Assembly (NCBI GenBank): GCA_964017065.1
Contig: OZ024792.1
Location: forward strand, 4,645,754 to 4,709,753
DNA length: 64,000 nucleotides
Reading direction: 5' to 3'
Origin: Haliclona indistincta
Lineage: Eukaryota > Porifera > Demospongiae > Haplosclerida > Chalinidae
The notes beneath the pieces were generated by a model. The model saw only the letters and a program-made list of their open reading frames with translations, had not been told where the DNA came from and ran no database searches. The number at the start of each line of letters is the position of its first letter. Within the stretch, counting starts at the first letter, position 1. A program made the translations under genes and the position numbers. Shown here piece by piece: positions 61,301-64,000 of the stretch.

Positions 61301-64000
61301 TCAACAAGGGTACCCACCAATGGTCAAGTCCTTACCACAAATGGAGCTGTCGTTAGGTTTCAGCTGTCGTTCGAAGACATCAACTTCATAAAGTCCAGAA
61401 CTGACTTCTTCACTCTTGAAATCAACTCGTATGTGTCGATTACTGCGAACGCCATTGCTGACAACGAGGGCAACCTTGTTACACCTATACCAAACACCTC
61501 TGGTCGACAAGCATCGTTTATAACCCTTGATGCAACTAGTCCTGCTCTGAACAACTTCACACTAGACCTGGACTCAAGCAAGCTGATGCTTAGCTTTTCA
61601 GAAACAGTCAGAGGCACTTCTTTGCAGGTTGATCGAGTCACACTTTATTCCAGTCGGTCAGCTTCAGCCTCGCAGTTCACTTTGACCGGTGGTACAGTCA
61701 CTCCTGATGTCGGTGCTACCCTCACTATAGATCTGTTAACATCTGATGCTAACAACATCAAACAGGACGCTATTCTAGGAACGTCTGTAGACACCACTTT
61801 TGTGGTACTTGATAGCGACGCTGTCACAGATATGAACAACAACAACAACACAGCCATCAATGTGACGGATGCGGTTCAGGCGATGCTGGTCATAAATGAT
61901 CTCACAGCTCCTGCACTGACCTCGTTCAGTCTCGTAAACAGTCTTCCTCCTGTCCAGCTTCTCCTTACCTTCTCTGAAACAGTAAATGCATCCTCACTCA
62001 GTGTGAACATGATAACACTGCACACGAATCCTGATGGCAGTGGAGGAGTTCGTCAACTCACTGACAGCACTGTCAGTCTGGTAAACTCTGATGTATTGAC
62101 AGTGACTATCAGTTCTGCTGATTTAGAAGGAATTAGAATGGCAGATCCTTTAGGTCAACTTGCAATTCTCACTCGCATATCTTTGCCAGCAGGCATAGTT
62201 CGTGATATGGCAAACCAACCATCCATGGTGATTGATTCATCTTCACCACTGCCTGCTTCTCTGATAACTGCTGACTTCATGAGACCTAACCTCTCCACTT
62301 TCACTCTTGACAAGAATGTAGATGAACTGAGACTAACCTTTAATGAAGAAGTTAATGCGTCTTCACTAGTTACTTCAAACATTGTTCTACATAGTAACTC
62401 GGCTGGTTCAGGTAGCTCTCATCAGCTCACCACCAGCACTGTCATGCCAGGCCAGTCTGAAGTAGCAGTTGTGGAGCTTTCTGATTATGACAGCAATGTT
62501 ATCAAAAGCAGTACAGTCCTTGGGAGAGACATAAGCAGCACTTTCATCTCTTTTCCAGCCAGCATAGTAGAGGATGTTGCTGGCAATGATGCTGCTGGTA
62601 TACTAGCAACAATGGCTGAGCAAGTTACTGAAGTGATTCCTGACCGCACCTCTCCAACCATTGTGAGCTTTGAGTTCAATCTACAGACCATGGAGATTAC
62701 TTTGGTATTTGATGAGCCAATGAATGCCTCTACACTAGATGTCAGACATCTTGTTCTGCAAAATGAACAATCTTCCTTCCCAGAATTTTCATACCGTTTG
62801 ACGAGTGCTGGTTCTGCTACCACTTCCAACTTCAGTACTGTCCTAGTTATTGAACTGAGTGACTCTGATCGTAACCAAGTTCAGAGCATCACTGACCTAG
62901 CCACTAGCGTCAACAACACATTCCTAGCCGTGGACCCTGAAGCCATCACAGATACCAGTGACAACATGGTCAATAGGGTCTCGCCGTTGTTAGCCCTTTC
63001 TGTTGATGATTATCAAAAGGACACTGTACAACCTACTCTTCAAGCCTTTGATTTTGACTTGGATGCTCCTAGGCTGATTTTGACCTTTTCAGAGAGTGTT
63101 GTTAGTTCCACGCTCAATCTTTCCTTGATAACACTGCATAATTCAGCTAATACTAAATCTGTTGTTCTTATGTCAAGCACCACTGCTTCTACCATCTCTA
63201 ATGTGATCATGATTGACTTGTCATCAACTGACTACAATAGCTTTGTTTCACAGGAACTGTGTACTCTCAATGTACCATCTGAATGTCTATTGGATATTCA
63301 GCAAGGCGCAGTACTTGATGCTGAAGGCCTAGAGGTAGTAGAACGCCTAAACATACAACTCTCAGCATTTTTCAATGATACTGTTCCGCCCAGAATCACT
63401 GACTTTGCTTCTCTTGATGTAGTCAATGGGCTTCTCAACCTGACCTTCTCTGAAGTCATTAATCTCAGCTCTTTCAATGCTTCTGCATTTGTTCTGATGT
63501 CGTTCTTTGACAGTCCAGAGGAAGAGTTGAGAATTAGCAATACTGCAACCGTAGCTGTTGATGGTGCAACAGCGTCTATCACACTCTCAACAGACGACAT
63601 CAGTGCTCTGAAGATAATGGAACTGCTATGTGTGCGAAGAAGCAACTGCTACATCCGAGCAGATGCTGGAGCTGTGACTGATATAGCTGGTGCTCCTAAT
63701 GCCGCCGTACCACTTGGTTCACCTGGTATCATTGTGAGCTTCCTCATCATTGACAATATACCGCCAATGCTTGATACTTTTAACTTGGATATGAACATCG
63801 GAAATCTAACACTTTTCTTCAGTGAACCAGTCTCCCTCACATCGTTTGATATTACTGGTATCACACTCCAGTCAATGCAAGGCAACCTCACTGATGTTCA
63901 AAGCTATGGTCTCACAAGTGCTGAAGTGAGTTCTGCTGAGAGCTCTAGCACTCTTCTTGTGATGCTCTCCTTGCAAGATCTGAATGCTATAAAGGCATTC
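40332..64000 (+). CDS. Giant secreted tandem Ig-like repeat protein, 5' part, runs off the right edge
   Basis: Reconstructed as join(40332-40369, 40602-40669, 41394-64000): 22,713 coding bases, 7,571 codons, frame intact to the last base. The ATG has G at -3 and +4 and an in-frame TGA five codons upstream (40314-40316). Exons 1 and 2 encode a signal peptide; exon 3 holds 61 modules of about 124 residues, homologous to the left gene's. I read exon 3 through by eye and met no stop. Cysteine-pair modules come as doublets spaced 12 and 11 modules apart in turn. The role is presumably extracellular, in adhesion or matrix (inference). Exon 3 as coding is near certain; the two small exons rest on splice consensus, exact phase and a sensible signal peptide. 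The C-terminus is not seen. Confidence 0.88.
40370..40601 (+). other. Intron 1 of the right gene (232 bases)
   Basis: It runs from GTGAGT to a pyrimidine-rich TCTTCTCGCTCGCTACAG acceptor. It contains a TATATAAA element (40376-40383), two of three nearby ACCGGT palindromes and an E-box CACGTG (40494-40499). These could be remnants of, or signals for, an internal promoter, but no alternative first exon was convincingly found. Confidence 0.65.
40602..40669 (+). other. Exon 2: hydrophobic core of the signal peptide
   Basis: In the phase set by exon 1 it encodes YGPTSSS, the hydrophobic run FLFVLILASSL, then STTT. It ends in phase 1 before GTGAGT. The other two frames give less consistent products. 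The phase then matches the exon 3 acceptor exactly, producing TTTYAMP at the junction, which resembles FGYAMDP in the left protein. Confidence 0.75.
40670..41393 (+). other. Intron 2 of the right gene (724 bases)
   Basis: It runs from GTGAGT to TTTGCTCATTCGTAG. The sequence is AT-rich with frequent stops in all frames and no recognisable gene, RNA or mobile element. A second strong-looking acceptor (TTGTTTTGCAG near 40.89 kb) would lead to an immediate stop. Nothing else of note was seen in this stretch. Confidence 0.7.
41394..45879 (+). repeat. Super-repeat block P1 (12 modules)
   Basis: It begins with the degenerate first module, which contains cysteines, followed by a module with a clear pair at 42019-42039 plus extra cysteines in a VCDATCNC loop. 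This is the same doublet organisation as the later blocks, placed directly after the signal peptide. A PPPP insertion lies at 44780-44791. A GIDILAVTD variant occurs at 43205. Confidence 0.75.
45880..49899 (+). repeat. Super-repeat block P2 (11 modules)
   Basis: It opens with the cysteine doublet at 46130-46150 and 46502-46522. The second member reads CSRRYNCYVR, with the longer FVQFDLDEG turn. It is equivalent to blocks P4 and P6. A GIDVLAITDG variant module lies at 47672-47701, matched 8,565 bases later in P4. Confidence 0.8.
49900..54429 (+). repeat. Super-repeat block P3 (12 modules)
   Basis: It opens with the cysteine doublet at 50168-50188 and 50546-50566. The second member reads CTGATNCWVQF, has a longer turn (VELFDLNSG) and an extended linker after GNPV, as in P5. 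A separate C-x5-C pair lies at 53981-54001, where the DxxGN loop normally is; no counterpart was seen one period away. Confidence 0.8.
54430..58529 (+). repeat. Super-repeat block P4 (11 modules)
   Basis: It opens with the cysteine doublet at 54677-54703 and 55055-55075. The second member reads CTQRSNCYIR followed by EGSPGFIV and an IPP linker. All three features recur in P6 as CVRRSNCYIR, LGSPGIIV and IPP, about 8.57 kb away. GVDVLAITDG is at 56237-56266. Confidence 0.8.
58530..63019 (+). repeat. Super-repeat block P5 (12 modules)
   Basis: It opens with the cysteine doublet at 58781-58801 and 59156-59182. The second member reads CRRTGSTDCWLRF, with a longer turn (FELIDLDAG) and an extended linker, equivalent to P3. 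A (AAC)5 microsatellite encoding Asn lies at 61835-61849, in the position of the DxxGN loop. Confidence 0.8.
63020..64000 (+). repeat. Super-repeat block P6, cut by the window edge
   Basis: It opens with the cysteine doublet at 63260-63286 and 63629-63649. The second member closely matches that of P4 (RRSNCYIR, GSPG, IPP), and the longer turn is present (FASLDVVNG). The following module is incomplete at base 64000. Confidence 0.75.

Larger units (their letters stand above)
41394..64000 (+). repeat. Tandem array of 61 Ig-like modules (right protein, giant exon 3)
   Basis: Sixty linkers of the PDTTPPxL type were located from about 41750 to 63755, an average spacing of 373 bases (about 124 residues). 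The first module (41394 to about 41750) is degenerate: LDLDAGTAVFTF is recognisable but the rest is altered. The last is cut by the window. Modules are clearly homologous to those of the left gene, including the two-cysteine variant and the longer turn of the second doublet member. Confidence 0.92.

Noticed and set aside
61835..61849. (AAC)5 microsatellite as a sign of a repeat expansion or mobile element
   Set aside because: Only five codons of Asn in the DxxGN loop; too short to mean more than local slippage.
1..64000. Bacterial origin (giant adhesin with Big_5-like repeats)
   Set aside because: No Shine-Dalgarno before either start, splice sites restore the frame and signal peptide, long non-coding introns, CpG depletion in coding DNA, and abundant N-glycosylation sequons. 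Not fully excluded without transcripts.
1..64000. Many short ORFs on the strand opposite each giant gene
   Set aside because: They lie in shadow frames of the repeats, recur with the repeat period and are Ser/Val/Arg-rich artefacts of antisense repeat codons.
41394..64000. Cadherin or Calx-beta repeats
   Set aside because: The modules lack the cadherin DRE and DxNDN motifs and the Calx-beta pattern. The DxxGN ending and FSEPV strand fit SbsA/Big_5-type Ig-like domains better.

Overview
The window holds the 5' parts of two giant, related genes arranged head to head, and almost nothing else. The left gene is on the minus strand and starts at 39644. Its reading frame stays open to base 1: at least 13,214 codons with no intron or stop. 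The right gene is on the plus strand. I reconstruct it as two short 5' exons (from 40332) spliced to a third exon that opens at 41394 and is still open at base 64000, giving at least 7,571 codons. Both C-termini lie outside the window, so membrane anchors or other terminal domains cannot be seen.

The setting looks eukaryotic, most likely an early-branching animal such as a sponge (low confidence on the taxon). Reasons: consensus GT-AG introns that restore a signal peptide and the frame exactly, Kozak-type starts with no Shine-Dalgarno, CpG depletion in coding DNA but not around the shared promoter, and many N-glycosylation sequons. Both proteins start with a signal peptide and are predicted to be secreted or cell-surface.

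Each protein is a string of one roughly 124-residue module. It begins with a PDTTPPxL linker, then FxLDLDxGxLxLTFSEPV, ITLQS, YTLTGG, an LSxxDLNxIK segment, LATSxxNTFLSI, and ends with AIxDxxGNxV. The start and end resemble SbsA/Big_5-type Ig-like domains. By eye there are about 104 modules plus a leading half module in the left protein and 61 (first degenerate, last cut) in the right.

The main discovery is a hidden hierarchy. Some modules carry two cysteines where the others have Ala and Thr (LATS..NTF becomes LCTS..DCY). These come mainly as adjacent doublets, and the doublets recur regularly. In the left gene four successive intervals are each exactly 18 modules, and sequence matches show two alternating 18-module blocks, i.e. 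a 36-module (~13.7 kb) period. In the right gene the intervals are 12, 11, 12, 11, 12 modules, i.e. a 23-module (~8.55 kb) period. Both proteins begin with a doublet immediately after the signal peptide. The pattern suggests very long extracellular cables with disulfide-stapled nodes, built by repeated duplication of whole multi-domain blocks.

Layout: 1-39644 left gene (minus); 39645-40331 compact CpG-rich divergent promoter; 40332-41393 two small exons and two introns of the right gene; 41394-64000 its giant exon (plus). No RNA genes, transposons or CRISPR arrays were recognised.
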